DNA of 64,000 nucleotides from Epiperipatus broadwayi. Lineage: Eukaryota; Onychophora; Udeonychophora; Euonychophora; Peripatidae. Position numbers and translations under genes: made by a program. The stretch lies in assembly GCA_028023455.1 (NCBI GenBank), contig JAQFVV010000063.1, forward strand, positions 4,151,081 to 4,215,080. Reading direction: 5' to 3'. The notes under the pieces were generated by a model. It was not told where the DNA came from, ran no database searches, and worked only from the letters and a program-made list of their open reading frames with translations. Shown here in pieces: positions 46,839-59,373 of the stretch (within the stretch, counting starts at the first letter, position 1; each line of letters opens with the position of its first letter).

Positions 46839-49800
46839 ATATATGATGGGAGCAAATACTAATCAAATATTAGCTTTCTAAATAATTTATTATACAAAGT
46901 ATGTAAAACTTTGTTCGTTTAAAATATTTTTTTATTAGAGTGTATATATATTTTTTTAATCCAAGATGGAGAATGCAATCATTAATTGTCCAAAAATAAT
47001 TAAAGAGGTGGAATGTTAAAATTGTTTCAATTTTGGGAAATAATTTTTTAATTAAAGTTTACTTAAAATAAAAAAGGGAATCAAATTAAGGGTTTGTGCT
47101 TTTGTTATAAACATTTTTGTCAAATCTATTTCCAATCTAGAAATAAAATTGAATATATTATCTAACAATTGCATCTCCAAGAATAAAGCACATGTAAAAA
47201 TTTCTGTTAGATCGAATTCGAGATTTGAGTTAGAAATAAGAAATTAAAAGCATTCCTCAAATACATGAGAGGAGTATAAAATGCGCAAATTTTGATCGCC
47301 AAAGGAAGAACTTTGTTTGAGAAATATGCTTTGTCAACATATTCCATGCTGCTTCAACATTCTGAATGAGTAGAAGGCAAATCACCTTCCCTGACCCTTG
47401 CCAGTCAGTCTCCTGCCACTAATAACCACCATGCTGCTTCCCTGAAATGTAGAAAAGCTTGAAATAAGAATCTTGGAATGCCTAGTGGAAACTTGTTGTC
47501 ACCTTAGGACTCACCTGGATTCTTTTAAACTGCCATGCATGAGCCACACTTTGAAATGGACTCTTAAATGTGTGCAAGGTAACTAATTTAAGACCACCAT
47601 GTGAAACTATATCTAATTTACTACACTAATCTTGACATATGCTATCCAGAATTCTTTCATAAATTATTTAAATCTGTATTCTTTTAAATGTAAAAAAAAT
47701 TTGTTCTCACACTAATTTTTTTTTTTTGTAATTAAGTCTATCATATGCTCTCATTTCTCTTAATTTTTATTGCAGTTCTTTCTTTATATTAAGTTATGAT
47801 TTACTTTATTATCATTAATATGCCAATCTAAACAACCTTGTGAGCTTAACGTATAAAGTTTTCTTTTCTCTTTTTAATTAAACCTCCATAGATTGAGGTT
47901 ACAAAACCCTCCTTTTTTGTTGTTAAATCTGAATGTCTTCTTAATTAATAAGCTCACGAGATTATTTCCGAGTTGACCTATTTTCATATTTTTTTTCTAT
48001 TAATATAAAAAAAAAAGTTATTTATTTAACTTCACCTAGAATCAAGCAATTCTACCTGGGGTAACTTAATCATTGAAAAATTAACACTCTCCATATTTTA
48101 AAATGTTATTCATTTAATTCTAAAAGGGTTATTGATTATTTTGTTTTGTTTTTTATATAATATCAGTTTTCTTTTTTTATACTGTTAATGTTTCAAATAC
48201 TTGAATATTCTCAGGTTGTAAAATCCACGAGGGTGGGATTTAATTATATTAAGTAGCAGGGAAAGAAAAAAAAAAGGGGGGGGGGTAATTTTGAAATCTT
48301 TTTGTAACAGATTAAGTCTGTTCTATATATATATTACATAGCATAGCATTACTTGTCTAAATTATAACATTGAATGAGGATCATGTATTTTAAAGCAGTA
48401 AACACCAGATCATGTCATTAAGGACATATTTTTATGCTGTGTTGCTAACATATGGCTTATCTTCTTGAATATTACATGTTTTTAGTCTGGGGGTTGCGAC
48501 AAATTCAGACCCATAGATTTTCTTCATTTTCTGTCCTGTGGATAGTTGAGCTTCCCAGGACCATCCTGCATATAAAAAGGTTTTCATGCCTCAGTGATTT
48601 CAGTACGCCTGGGCCATGCCAGACCTAATCTCAATTTTCAAAGCACTGCCCTAAAAAGGGAGTATTAGATTTTTCATTTCCTTTGTCCAGAAGCATAATC
48701 TTACTTGGGATTCTCTGCCTTCATGTCAGCACCACCACCTTTCCGTTCATTATTGATTTCTTTGCTAAATGACCTTATTTTGATGCTTTAATAACAAAAT
48801 TGCACTCTGATCATATATATAAATTCCAAATATTATTCATAAGTTTAATAAACTATGTTATTCTTGTTCATTTTAAAATCCCACCATCGTAATCGATTCT
48901 TTCTGCATAAGGGTATACATACTTTGGGGAAACAAAGCATTCTCTTTTCAAATATGAATTTAAAATAATTGTTTAAGAAATATTTTGTCTGATAACTAAA
49001 TATGATTTTCACATGTGTTATAATTTAAATATTAGTAAAGAGAGTTGTTAATAAATATTATCTCTAATAACTAAACAAATCTCTCAAATGTATTTTATTG
49101 ATTTTCATGACTGCAATGGCGCAAAAATAATGTGTTATTTATAATGAATCCTAGAACACTCCCTAATTGTCAATAAAAGTGTTACTCATAATGTTATGTA
49201 GTTTTGTTTTGTAATGAATGGTTGGCATCTTAATCTTACCCACCAAAGATATGTATTGATATATAACATGTTATTTAACCAAATATAAGAGCATATGAGT
49301 AAAAGTAGTGTGAATGACTATATGTAAATACTTACCACTAGGTAGATCTTTCAGTCATGCACATCTTAATAGGTGTATAATAACCCTACTATATTATTAA
49401 ACTTTTTATTATCCAAATCATTTTTGTTGTTCGAATTACCTTCTCTCCACTCATCTATACATATGTGTCTGTTAAATCTGTTAATGAGTTTCAAACCTTC
49501 TATTAATGAGTTAATTATATGATATAATTCCTAAGTTATATGATATAGATTTAGTCAAGTATTGATGCGATAATATATGTCTCATTGTCTTTTCCACTCT
49601 GCTAGTGGGCCAGATTTTAGAATAAATTCTTGTGTGCCATCATTATGTGTTATTTATTAAGTGTTTGATCTGGGGCTTAGGGAATGGGTTCGGATTCAGG
49701 TTGGTTCTTGACCTAAATCTCAAGCTTGACTGGGTTTGAAGTACATTTTGTGAGATCCAGCTCATGTTAGATGGATCAACATGTTTTAACCGGTACAGTA

Positions 49801-50505
49801 TTGTTTTCAATTATTTTATCAATATTACATTTTACAAAAGTTTCTCCATCAACTTTAGATATGTGCTCTGAAATAAAGATTAACTTTTACTATGAATGCC
49901 ATTTTAAAAATCAATACTCAATTTAAGTTCACAGAAGTACTTTTATATAGAAGTTCATGAACTTGCTTTTATGTTAATGCTCGAGGTGTAAGCAGAAGAA
50001 CATTTTTATATTGTGTATTAATTCAAAAAGTTGATTTAATTAATGAAAAAACAAATTGTTGCATTGATTGTAATGTAGATGCTAACTTTATTTACCTACT
50101 GTGGATATATCCCAGAGCTTTAGCTAGCAGAATCCTGCTTTTCAAATTGACAGTTTTACACAGATTGTGGCAGAGTCATTTTTTAAAAAATGAAAATGAA
50201 AATTTTCACCACATAGAAACAATATAATGTTAAAGAAACTGTTGTAGACAATTATTATCATTTGTGATTTTTTTTTTTTTTGTAAATTGCTATATTATTA
50301 AATTTTATTTTATTTCCTGCATAAACTTAAGTATTTTACATTTATAATAATTAAAAATATTGCACAGCCCCTAGTATCTTTGTTAGTTATTATGATAATT
50401 TGTAGGAATCATTTTAACATTTTCCATGTTATATTTGTATTAATCCTTGTTTTATTTTTACATTCAGTTATTATCCAATTTTCAATAAACCAATAACAAT
50501 TTAGA

Positions 50506-50552
<47 letters not shown>

Positions 50553-50797
50553 GATATTATAGTTTTTGTTTCAAACATTAATATATCGATTATTTTTAAC
50601 TTAGGCCTATTATTTATTTATTTGTGCCTGCTGGTAGTAAAGTATTTTCTCTCATTCATTATAATAATGAGTAAATGAGGGTATTATGTATTCAATTTAT
50701 TCACTTTTAATGACATGAATATATATGTATTTCACATTTTATATTTTGGAATAATTTTTTTAAAAAATAAACTTAGTAAGCTTTCTTTATATTACAG
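46833..50797. other. Intron end: mixed sequence, possible unrecognised repeats
   Basis: Mostly AT-rich. Three stretches are clearly richer in G+C and look like dispersed repeats without a name: 47330-47590, 48480-48740 and 49600-49790. A (TA)n run is at 50509-50549. An ATTACAG acceptor after a T-rich tract closes the intron. Confidence 0.4.
50509..50549. repeat. (TA)n microsatellite
   Basis: About 20 TA units, read directly, ~250 bases before the PARP acceptor. Confidence 0.95.
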
Positions 50798-50929
50798 CTT
50801 CATGGAGCTGCTTACGGTAAAGGAATCTATTTGAGTCCTCAGTCGAGCATCTCATTCAGCTACTCCAATATGGGACATGGGAGTCACTGGCCATTGAAAG
50901 TTAAAGTCTCTGAAAATTCACCATCTCCA
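50798..50929 (+). CDS. PARP6/PARP8: PARP6/PARP8-type mono-ADP-ribosyltransferase, internal exon (GKGIY core)
   Basis: A 132-base, 44-codon exon between ATTACAG (ending 50797) and the GTAAGT donor at 50930, phase 0 at both ends. It starts LHGAAYGKGIYLSP, the PARP6/PARP8 version of the conserved G-x-G-I-Y strand. The Tyr of GKGIY is the second residue of the H-Y-x triad, and SISFSYSNMG contains the later Tyr that stacks on nicotinamide in PARP1. The final part, GHGSHWPLKVKVSENSPSP, corresponds to the loop where vertebrate PARP6/8 have GKGQHRMPSKDEL and is divergent. The remaining C-terminal part of the domain should lie in further exons, not found up to 64000. Function and NAD+ use are inferred from the family. 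Confidence 0.92.
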
Positions 50930-51348
50930 GTAAGTAAATGAATTTTTAGTATAATAGTCTAACAATATCTATTGGTAATTTTGTTTTATATATTTCTTTG
51001 CTTATACATATTATCATCATTATAATTTTCTGTCAAGTTCAGTCCATTCTAGGATGATTTATTCTATTTTACTATTTTTGTTTTATCTCTTAATATTATT
51101 TCAGAAAACTTTTTTATAATCCATCTATCATGTATGTAGTTTCTTTATTTTTTAGTTTAGGATTTCATTTGTCTATTTAAATGTAATGCAATTCATTTTC
51201 CCTACCATTTATATGAATACTTTGCCTTAACATAGGCTAATTTTTTTTGAGATTTAGTATTATAGTTTTTAAATATTAGTTTTTTTTAATTTTTTATACT
51301 CCACGAAATACTGTTGAAAGACAGGAGTGTCATTTGTTAAAACCAGGT
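50930..51348. other. Intron start after the second PARP exon
   Basis: Opens with GTAAGTAAATG, a canonical donor. AT-rich, nothing else recognised. Confidence 0.6.
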
Positions 51349-51540
51349 AGCATTAAATAGCCATTTGATTTACTTCATAGGCTTTTGAAAATAGTATTTA
51401 TAATTTTTTAATTATCAGTGAATAAATAGCATTTGTGATTTTTCTAATTATCGCTGTATAAATTAGCGTTTTTGATTTATTTCATAGGCTTTTGAAAATA
51501 GCATTAAATAGCATTTTTGATTTTTCTAATTATCGCTGAA
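51349..51540 (+). repeat. Interleaved short tandem repeats
   Basis: TTGATTTACTTCATAGGCTT TTGAAAATAG at 51364 recurs at 51472. AAATAGCATTTGTGATTTTT CTAATTATCGCTG at 51424 recurs at 51506. Two modules therefore alternate twice with unequal spacing (108 and 82). Confidence 0.85.
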
Positions 51541-52403
51541 AATTGTTTTTTTTTTTTTTTAGTGTTGAAAGTCGGGAAGGTTTTTTTTTTAATGTAGTGC
51601 CTTAGGCATTTTGATTTTTTATGCTATTTTTTTCCTGCCATTTTTTTGAAACTTCATGTAATGTCATTTATCGCTTGTATGTGTCAGCAGTGTTTTTAGA
51701 GATGTTTTAAAATTCAAAATGGCGCTGAGAAAGTACTATGTCAGCACCACTAAATCTTTATTATTAACTGATTTATAGATATTGATTTTGTGAATAAATT
51801 TTTTTTTTGCCATATAAGGCATTAATTAGTAAATTGATTTATAAGAATAGTTTTTTATTGTGTGGTTTGAAAGTAATCTGGAAGAAAGACCTGAATTTAA
51901 ATTCATTACTAAATAGTTCAAAACAGTAAATTGATTGCAAATCTATTCCTGTGATAAACTTGGAGTTATCATAAAATCTATATAGGTCAGAGTAAATTAA
52001 GTCTTAATGAAAGAGTTAAAGTTCATAAGAGTAGAGATTAAAATACATATGAAAACTCAGTTTATTATATTCATGAAGTGAATACAGATCATAAAATATC
52101 TGCCAATGCAGAGGTTATCTTTTATGAAAAAAGTGAATTGAAAAAAAAGTAAAAGAAACTTTAATGATAAAATTTTTTAATGTTAAAGGAAGTTGGTTTT
52201 TGATGTGAATGATGGGAAGGATATTTTATTATATATATATGTGTGTGTGTGTTTAGTTGAATTTCACTTAAAAAGTTTTATTTGTTAATAGATGAAACCA
52301 TAAGTTATGGAAGAATTTTAGTAAAATTTTGTTGTTTTGGCTAGTATAGCATTTGGCAGTATTTAATAAAAAATTAAATATAATTTTTAAAGGGTGTATA
52401 TAT
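51541..52403. other. AT-rich intronic sequence
   Basis: T-runs and no recognised gene. A short GTGTGTGTGT tract is near 52241-52251. Confidence 0.5.
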
Positions 52404-52609
52404 ATATCTTAGTATTGGTAGGAATATATATATATAACAACCAGTAACCACCTAAACATTCATAGTAACTATAGTAATCAATATTTCTCACTGCTGTCAA
52501 GGCAACCTTCATAATGGTATAAAAAAGTATAATTATAAACTAGCAAAGAAAGCTATAGAAGATAGTAAAGTCTCAAGAGTGTAAAACCATATCTTAGTAT
52601 TGGTAGGAA
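52404..52609 (+). repeat. 21-bp direct repeats around a 164-bp segment
   Basis: ATATCTTAGTATTGGTAGGAA occurs at 52404-52424 and 52589-52609. The 164 bases between could be a small insertion with a 21-bp target duplication. It includes CACTGCTGTCAAGGCAACCTT, related to a segment near 10849. Confidence 0.7.
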
Positions 52610-52639
52610 ACTTATTTATGCAATAATACTAAAAAAAAA

Positions 52640-54230
52640 AAAAAAATGGAACAATTACTAAAAAGAGAAATGACATTCTGAAATGTCTGGAAGAGTTCTA
52701 TCAAGAATTGTATAGCAATAAAGAACAAGGAAAACTATTTCCTACAACTACTATATGTTTTGAATTGCTTAAGATGTTAAATGAAGAAGTGAAACATGCA
52801 ATTGAATTTTTGAAGAAGGGAAAATCTCCAGGTAATGATGGAATTATAATCTATATCTTAAAAGAAGCAGAAGAAATAGAAAAAAATTTGGTCAAGTTAT
52901 ATGTCAAATATCTAAATGATAAAAATGTACCATATGATTGAAATAATGCAGTATTAATATTAATAATTTAAAAAGGTGATAAAGAAGATATTAGAAGTAA
53001 CAGACCTATCAATTCTATACAAATTGTTTACCAAAATAATTATGATTTTATCCAAACAAAAGAACAAACTGGATTTAAAAGGGCTTTTAGTACAGTGAAG
53101 CATATCGAAGTATTAAGAGAAGTTATAGAAAGGATCAATGAATATGAGTTGCCAATTTGTTTTGAATTTGTAAATTATGAAAAGGCATTTGATTCTATAA
53201 GCATTTCTTTAGTGATTAAAACTTTGAATAATGAAGTGTAGAGTTAGGATGTTGCCATATTCTGAAAAGTATTTATAAAAATGCAACAGCAACAATTATT
53301 GATACCAAAAGAATTAATATCGAGAAGAATATATCACAAGGTCTTACCTCCAAAACATTTTACAGTGGTTTTGCAAAAAGTATTTTGTGGATTAAAATGG
53401 AAACTAAGGGAATAAAAGTAAATGGAGATTATTTAAGTTATCTACATTTTGCAGATGATGTAGTTGTTTTCGCAAATAATGCTTTGGAGCTTCAGAAAAT
53501 GGTGTAAGAATTATCAGATGAAAGTAAGAAAGTAGGTTACTAAAAGTAAATGTTAAAATGACTAAAGTGATTTTCAATGAATTTTTTTCAAAAGAAGAAA
53601 ATAAAGATTGGTAATAATGAGTTAGAAGAAGTTAACAATTACAAATATCTTAGTGAGATTGTTACTACAGATGCAAACATAATGGATGAAATTAATTATA
53701 GAATTAAATTTGGTTGGAATGCTTTTGGTAGAAATAATTTAATATTTAAAAAAAATATGCCTGTGTGTGTGTGAAAAGGAAGGTTTTTAATAAATGTGTG
53801 CTACCAGTTTTTACTTACAGATCTGAGACTTGGACATTTAACAGAAGAACAATACAGAAACTTCAAACCACTCAATGAAGTATGGAGAGATGTATATTAG
53901 GAGTAATAAAAAGAGATTGAAAATGAAATACATGGGTGAGAGAAAAAACAGATGTTGCTGATGTCATTGAAAGAATTAAGAGACCTAAGTGGAGTTGGGC
54001 TGATTGCTAAAAGCGGGGATAATAGATGGATAGTTGAAATCTTAAACTGGATTCCAAGAGATTTTAAAAGACCTAGAAAGACACCACTTGTGAGATGGAT
54101 GGATGAAATAAGGAAATGCACTGTGGTGATGTGGAGAAAAATAGTTAGAGATCAGAGTACATGGATTGAACTTGAAAATACCTTCTTCCTCCAGTGGATC
54201 TATAATGATTGAAAATGATGATGATGGTTT
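52640..54230 (+). mobile_element. RTE-type non-LTR retrotransposon, broken reverse transcriptase
   Basis: Reading across frames: GTITKKRNDILKCLEEFYQE (52648 on), KKGKSPGNDGI (52819-52850), SNRPINSIQ, FEFVNYEKAFDSI (palm Asp, near 53163), YLHFADDVVVFA (catalytic ADD, near 53440-53475), NNYKYLSEIVTTDANIMDEI, CVLPVFTYRSETW, and the tail LIAKSGDNRWIVEILNWIP, RPRKTPLVRWMDEI and IVRDQSTWIELE to a stop at 54210. The W...DNRW..RP....RW.D.I tail is characteristic of RTE-clade proteins. ATGATGATGATGG after the stop resembles RTE short 3' repeats. At least eight stops or shifts make it a pseudogene. The 5' end, including the endonuclease, is missing. Confidence 0.85.
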
Positions 54231-57200
54231 TGGACCCAATTCAAGTGCCTATTCTAAAATAATTATTTACTTTTATATGTTTTACATTTTATATCTGCCA
54301 AATATTAACTTTAATTTTTTTGTCTATGATCAGGTTTGAGTGTATATTCACGTAATTTGTAAGCAGCTAGTTTTAATTTTTTATATATATTATCTTTGCA
54401 TTAGCATTGTGGGCCAATTTCAAGCAAGCGTAACATATTTGAGGTATACCCAGGATTAGTTATGACTACTATTATCTTTGGGTCACCCAATCTGGTTTTG
54501 ATAGACTTCTGTGGACTATATCATGGGTGAATTAGATATCAGAAGTCTAATGCTCAAATAATATATCAAATTGCTGAATGTCCCACAATAGAAGATAATT
54601 TTTATAGCTAAAATATGAATAGTATGGATTATAATGCATACTTAATAGATCTGTCATATTAAAGATGTTTTTAGGATCTTACAATTTGCTTTCTTTTAAT
54701 TTGATAGTGTTGATTTCTATTAGTTTTTCTGTATTCCTATCTATATCACATAATACTTGACCAATAAATTTAAAATGAAATCAGGTCATAACATAATTTT
54801 ATCTATTTTTTTTCTTTATAAAGGTATGAAATGTATAGCCACAACTGGACACCATGCTCCAATTTGAAAACCATGACAAATCGAAATTTGTTTAAAGTCT
54901 AATTATGCATTTATTTTTTCACATATACATAAGCTCTATGCAATTTTATTATTTTACACCAGATTTTATTAACTTTTGTTCAAATATGGGATAATTTATT
55001 ATACACATCTACAAATAACTGTCTTTTAATTTAAAATATGGAATCTGATACTATTAAAAAATAACTAGCTAAAATATTTATAATTATATGAAATCAGCTT
55101 ACATTTTTTTGTCTGTGCTGTTACGTGAATGTTTTAGCAGCATACATTTTTACAAATTTACTATTGTAACTATAATTTCAATACTCCATCTCTGGTTTTC
55201 ATATCTGAGTTTTTTTTTAGTTATATAACTATAATTTTAATACTTCCTTTCTTTGGTTTTCAAACTTTCTTTCTTTGTGTTATTTCATATTTTTAATTAA
55301 TGAATATACTTTTATAGTCGTAGTTTCATCAAACTTTTGCCTACAAATTTATTTTATTGTAAATATATTGTACCGGACAAAAGATTTTGATTTCGCATAT
55401 ACTGACCACAAGGGTGCCACTAGTCCATAATACATCACATTACATCATCACATCACTAGACATTTATTTTAAGGGTGTGCAGGATATACGAACCTGAATG
55501 TGCCAGACTAGTTCAACTAAGCAAATGAGATCTTTGTTTTGTTTCAATGGGCGGAAAAGTTGCAACAGAAAACAAAATCAGCCAAGTAAAATGAATAAAA
55601 ATAGACAAAACTCTCTATCATGTGATGTTTAGCGGTTTACAATGAATAAATGTTTTATTAGTATAATTAAATAAACATAAACCTAGATAGACTTTAAAAT
55701 CCACTTAAAATGCAATACTTGTACATTAGTCAAAATTAAAATAATTTAATATGGTTTAGAGAGCGATTTCCTGTGCGTGATATATCGGAAATGGTGCAAA
55801 ATACAGACAGTAGCAGAAGTACTAGTAAGTATACAGTGATCTCACACAAGAAAAAGGAGGGTTAGCTTCTTGCTTTTAACCCTTAGTTATAAAAAGAATA
55901 AAGCTCTGTATTTGAGATTTCTGAGAGCTTATGCCAAAACAGGAGAAATGTGAAGGTACATTAACAAAAAAAAAGAGCATTGAAAGTTATTACTTTCAAT
56001 CAATTGACTTTCCTCTGAGTGAGACAGGCTAGGATCTCACGATCTACCTATTGAGAGGGTTAAAACGATCATATGTGCCCCTAATAAATGATTGGGAAGC
56101 TTGAAGGAATAAAACTAAAGATTATTATATTTTGTAATAATCTATTATAAATAATTATAGTTTGACGACATAAGTAGGACTAATAACAAAATGAGTCATG
56201 AGCCAGAAGCTAATTGAAATAGTTTGTAATATTTGGACTGCTCTCTATAACAAAAAGGAATGTGAGATTACAAATAAACCTATACTATCTTACTTACTAA
56301 GACTTAAACGGAACATACAGTACAGGGTTTGAAACTAGCACTCATTTAAGAGAAAAATATCAATTCACGGAAAACAACTTACACAAAATAAAATAAAAAT
56401 TTGAAACACATGTATATTTAAAAAACGACAACAATTCTAAGAAGACAATAAAATCATTTAAATTGTAGAACGTAAGGTACCTTAATAAAAGATAAACATT
56501 AGTGCATGTTGTCCATTGATCTGAATTCATTGATGGTAGGCTTGGGCGAGTCGGTTAGTGCTTTCTTTATAGTTGGTTCTTATGGCATTATAGGCAGTTA
56601 ATGGAGACACAGGGAGCACGAACCTCTCCTAGTGAAAAGCTTAGCAAATCATGATATGAGAAAACGTCTTTGTGGTAAGTTTAGTGTTCATTCTAAGTAA
56701 ATAATAGTTGCAGGATCACTTTCTTTCAGAATATGTAGGAATCGTTCTTCTCTCAGAGTTTTTGCAGGAATAGTTTGTGCAATTATCTCTCCGAGTTGGT
56801 GCAACTAGGTTACAATAGCCTGATTAAGCCTTTTATAGAAGAATCATATCTGAACCAATTACAAAAACTTTTTTATTTTAATTAAAATTTATAAAATTCT
56901 TCAACTAGTTAACAATAAATAGTCTTTACAGATCTAGTGATTAACAAATGAAAAAAAATTTCTTTTCTTTTCTTCATTTTTAATTAATTATTTTTCTCAA
57001 TCTAAATCCGAAATCTGAATAGCAATTTATTTATACAATTTACTTTTACTTAAATTAGAAAAAAGTAATCTTATATATATATACACTGTGGTATTAAAAT
57101 ATAATTCCCACGTACATATATATTTGTACAAACAACCGAACTTATAAAAATTTATTTTATTTTATTCACTCCTATAAAACTTCCAACTTTGTAATGGTGT

Positions 57201-59245
57201 TTTAAGCATCCATTACAATATATGTTTATATTATTAAGGTTTTAATATATATATATATATGATGTATTTGCGATATGTATTAATATCACAAGATATATAT
57301 ATAAAGACAAGCACATATTTATTATACCTAGTGTTGGCATGTCATTTTTTTTTTTAAAAAAAAACTCATTTAATGAAAACATTTTGATTTTTTGGAAATT
57401 ATATTAACTGATTGTATCATTGTAATAGTTTTTTTAATAATATGTTCTAGCATCTTAAATCTAAAAATTATATCCTTAAAACAATGAAGTCCCTAAAAAT
57501 GCATCCATATATAAAATAGCATAAAAAAGGGTATTGATTAAAATATAAATTATAACAATTTTTTATTCACTAAATTTAAATCATCCTTTATGCCCCACAC
57601 TTTTATGTAACTGTAAACTGTGTAGAATGATAAATGGATTGGTATCATATCTTTTTGTTGTTTGACAATTGTGTAATGTTCATCGCATTTCTTAGTGGAA
57701 CTTAACTTATAACCATCCATGTTATAAAAAAGGCATACAAGTAGGGCAGTAATCAACCAACAATAAGCATTTATACAACGATTAAAATCTAGAACACAAA
57801 ACACCATGACTCAAGATAAACAGGTAAAGAAATAGGTAGTAATCAACTAATAATAAACGTTTATATGTAGATTAATATTTAAATTAATATAAATAATTCT
57901 GATTAATCTATATATATATGCAGAAATATAAATATCCAATCACATTATTAAATATAATTGATGGCAGGAAAATCCACATTCTAATCAAATTCAGAAGCGA
58001 CGTAATGGGAAAATATATTTATGCACACACATTGTTAAGATTAATAACCCTTAATCTATATAATTAACAATCGCAATAGTAATAACTGTCACTTTTAAAT
58101 CACAAAGCAAATTATTTGAAAAATTTCTTTCTGATACTCTAACTTCGAAACTGGTCAAGCATTTATCCATTTTAGCATTAAATCAATTTTGAATTTTCTG
58201 GCCGAATTAAATTTAAAAAAAAAAAACTGTTCAATTTTTAATAAACAATATCTAAAAATTCGCAAATGGGGGGAAACAACTTATGTTCTCTTAACTAATT
58301 ATAATTATCGATTTGGCATTCTGGTGCAAATTTAACAGTTTTTTAGCAGAATTAGTGTATATCAGTAACAGGTTTTTTTTTCATATATATATACGAGTAA
58401 TGAATGCATTATTCTATTCATCTGGGGATTAAAGCTTTGACGGCCTCTTTCCCACTGCAGACTATTTAGAAAATACAGGAAAAGACAATCACAGTTAGGG
58501 TTTTACAGCTAGCTGCCTTTTTAGCCAGTCATTCTCCATTTCACTTGCTAGACTAATGAAGCTTTTCGGAGCTTGAATCCGTGTTTCCGTTGCCGGTTGC
58601 GATTTTTTTTTCTTCTCTTTTTTGAATACAGCTTAAATAAACTGTTGTCATTTCATTCTTGTCCTTTTTATATATTCTGCTGATTAATGTTATTTCTTTA
58701 ATAATGTTTTTTTTTTTTCATTATTTCCTCCTCGTATGAATTATCCGCTTTTAACAAATATTTTTGGCATATCTATCTTACACAGAGGTAATTATATATC
58801 TAGAACTATAATCATTGTAATTAAAAATGTAACTATCTTATCCAATAGAATATGGTTTTAAAAATGTTTATAATTCTTTTAACAAATTTATAAGTTTAAA
58901 TATTTTAACGTATATAAAATAAAACAACTATTACTTTTATAAGGGCATCGATATATATATATATATGTTTCTCAAAGCAACCCCCCACATTGTTTTTATT
59001 ATTATTACCAAATCAATAATAACAATAACTAGTTTCTTCCTAAGACACTTATAGGTAATCATCGAGATAGAATGTCTCAATATTTATAGGATTCCAAATT
59101 GAACAACTAAAATATATCAGAAAAAAAATCGAAATAATATGTTGTACACTATTCTAGCTTAAAGTGTTTTTATTTGTTCTATTGTAAATATCTCTATATT
59201 CTTCTGAAGAAACATAGTTGTATAAATAAATTTCATATAGTTTTG
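54231..59245. other. AT-rich sequence, with a GC-richer stretch at 55.4-56.8 kb
   Basis: No gene was recognised. From TGTACCGGAC at 55369 to about 56830 the sequence is less AT-rich and reads like an old repeat, with TGATCTCAC and GTGAGACAGGCTAGGATCTC ACGATC segments, but no partner copy or coding motif was found. Another richer patch lies at 58430-58600. Confidence 0.4.
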
Positions 59246-59373
59246 ATATGGTTTTATTGGTCGGGAATTCATAAGAAGTTCGAGTACCAGACCTATTAGC
59301 ACCAGATTCAATCCTGGAATCTCAGGATCCCAAGTCAGACACTCTGCACCTGTGCCAAACCATGAAGGACCAC
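59246..59373 (-). mobile_element. tRNA-derived SINE copy C
   Basis: On the - strand: TTTGGCACAGGTGCAGAGTG TCTGACTTGG (good A-box and D-arm), CCAGGATTGAATCTGG (B-box region), then CTGGTACTCGAACTTCTTAT GAATTCCCGACC and AATAAAACCATATC. The tail is shared with copy A including AATAAAACCATAT. This is the clearest tRNA-like head of the three copies. Confidence 0.75.

Noticed and set aside
55369-56830. LTR beginning TGTACCGG
   Set aside because: No second copy, no primer-binding site and no CA end could be located, so only the composition change is noted.
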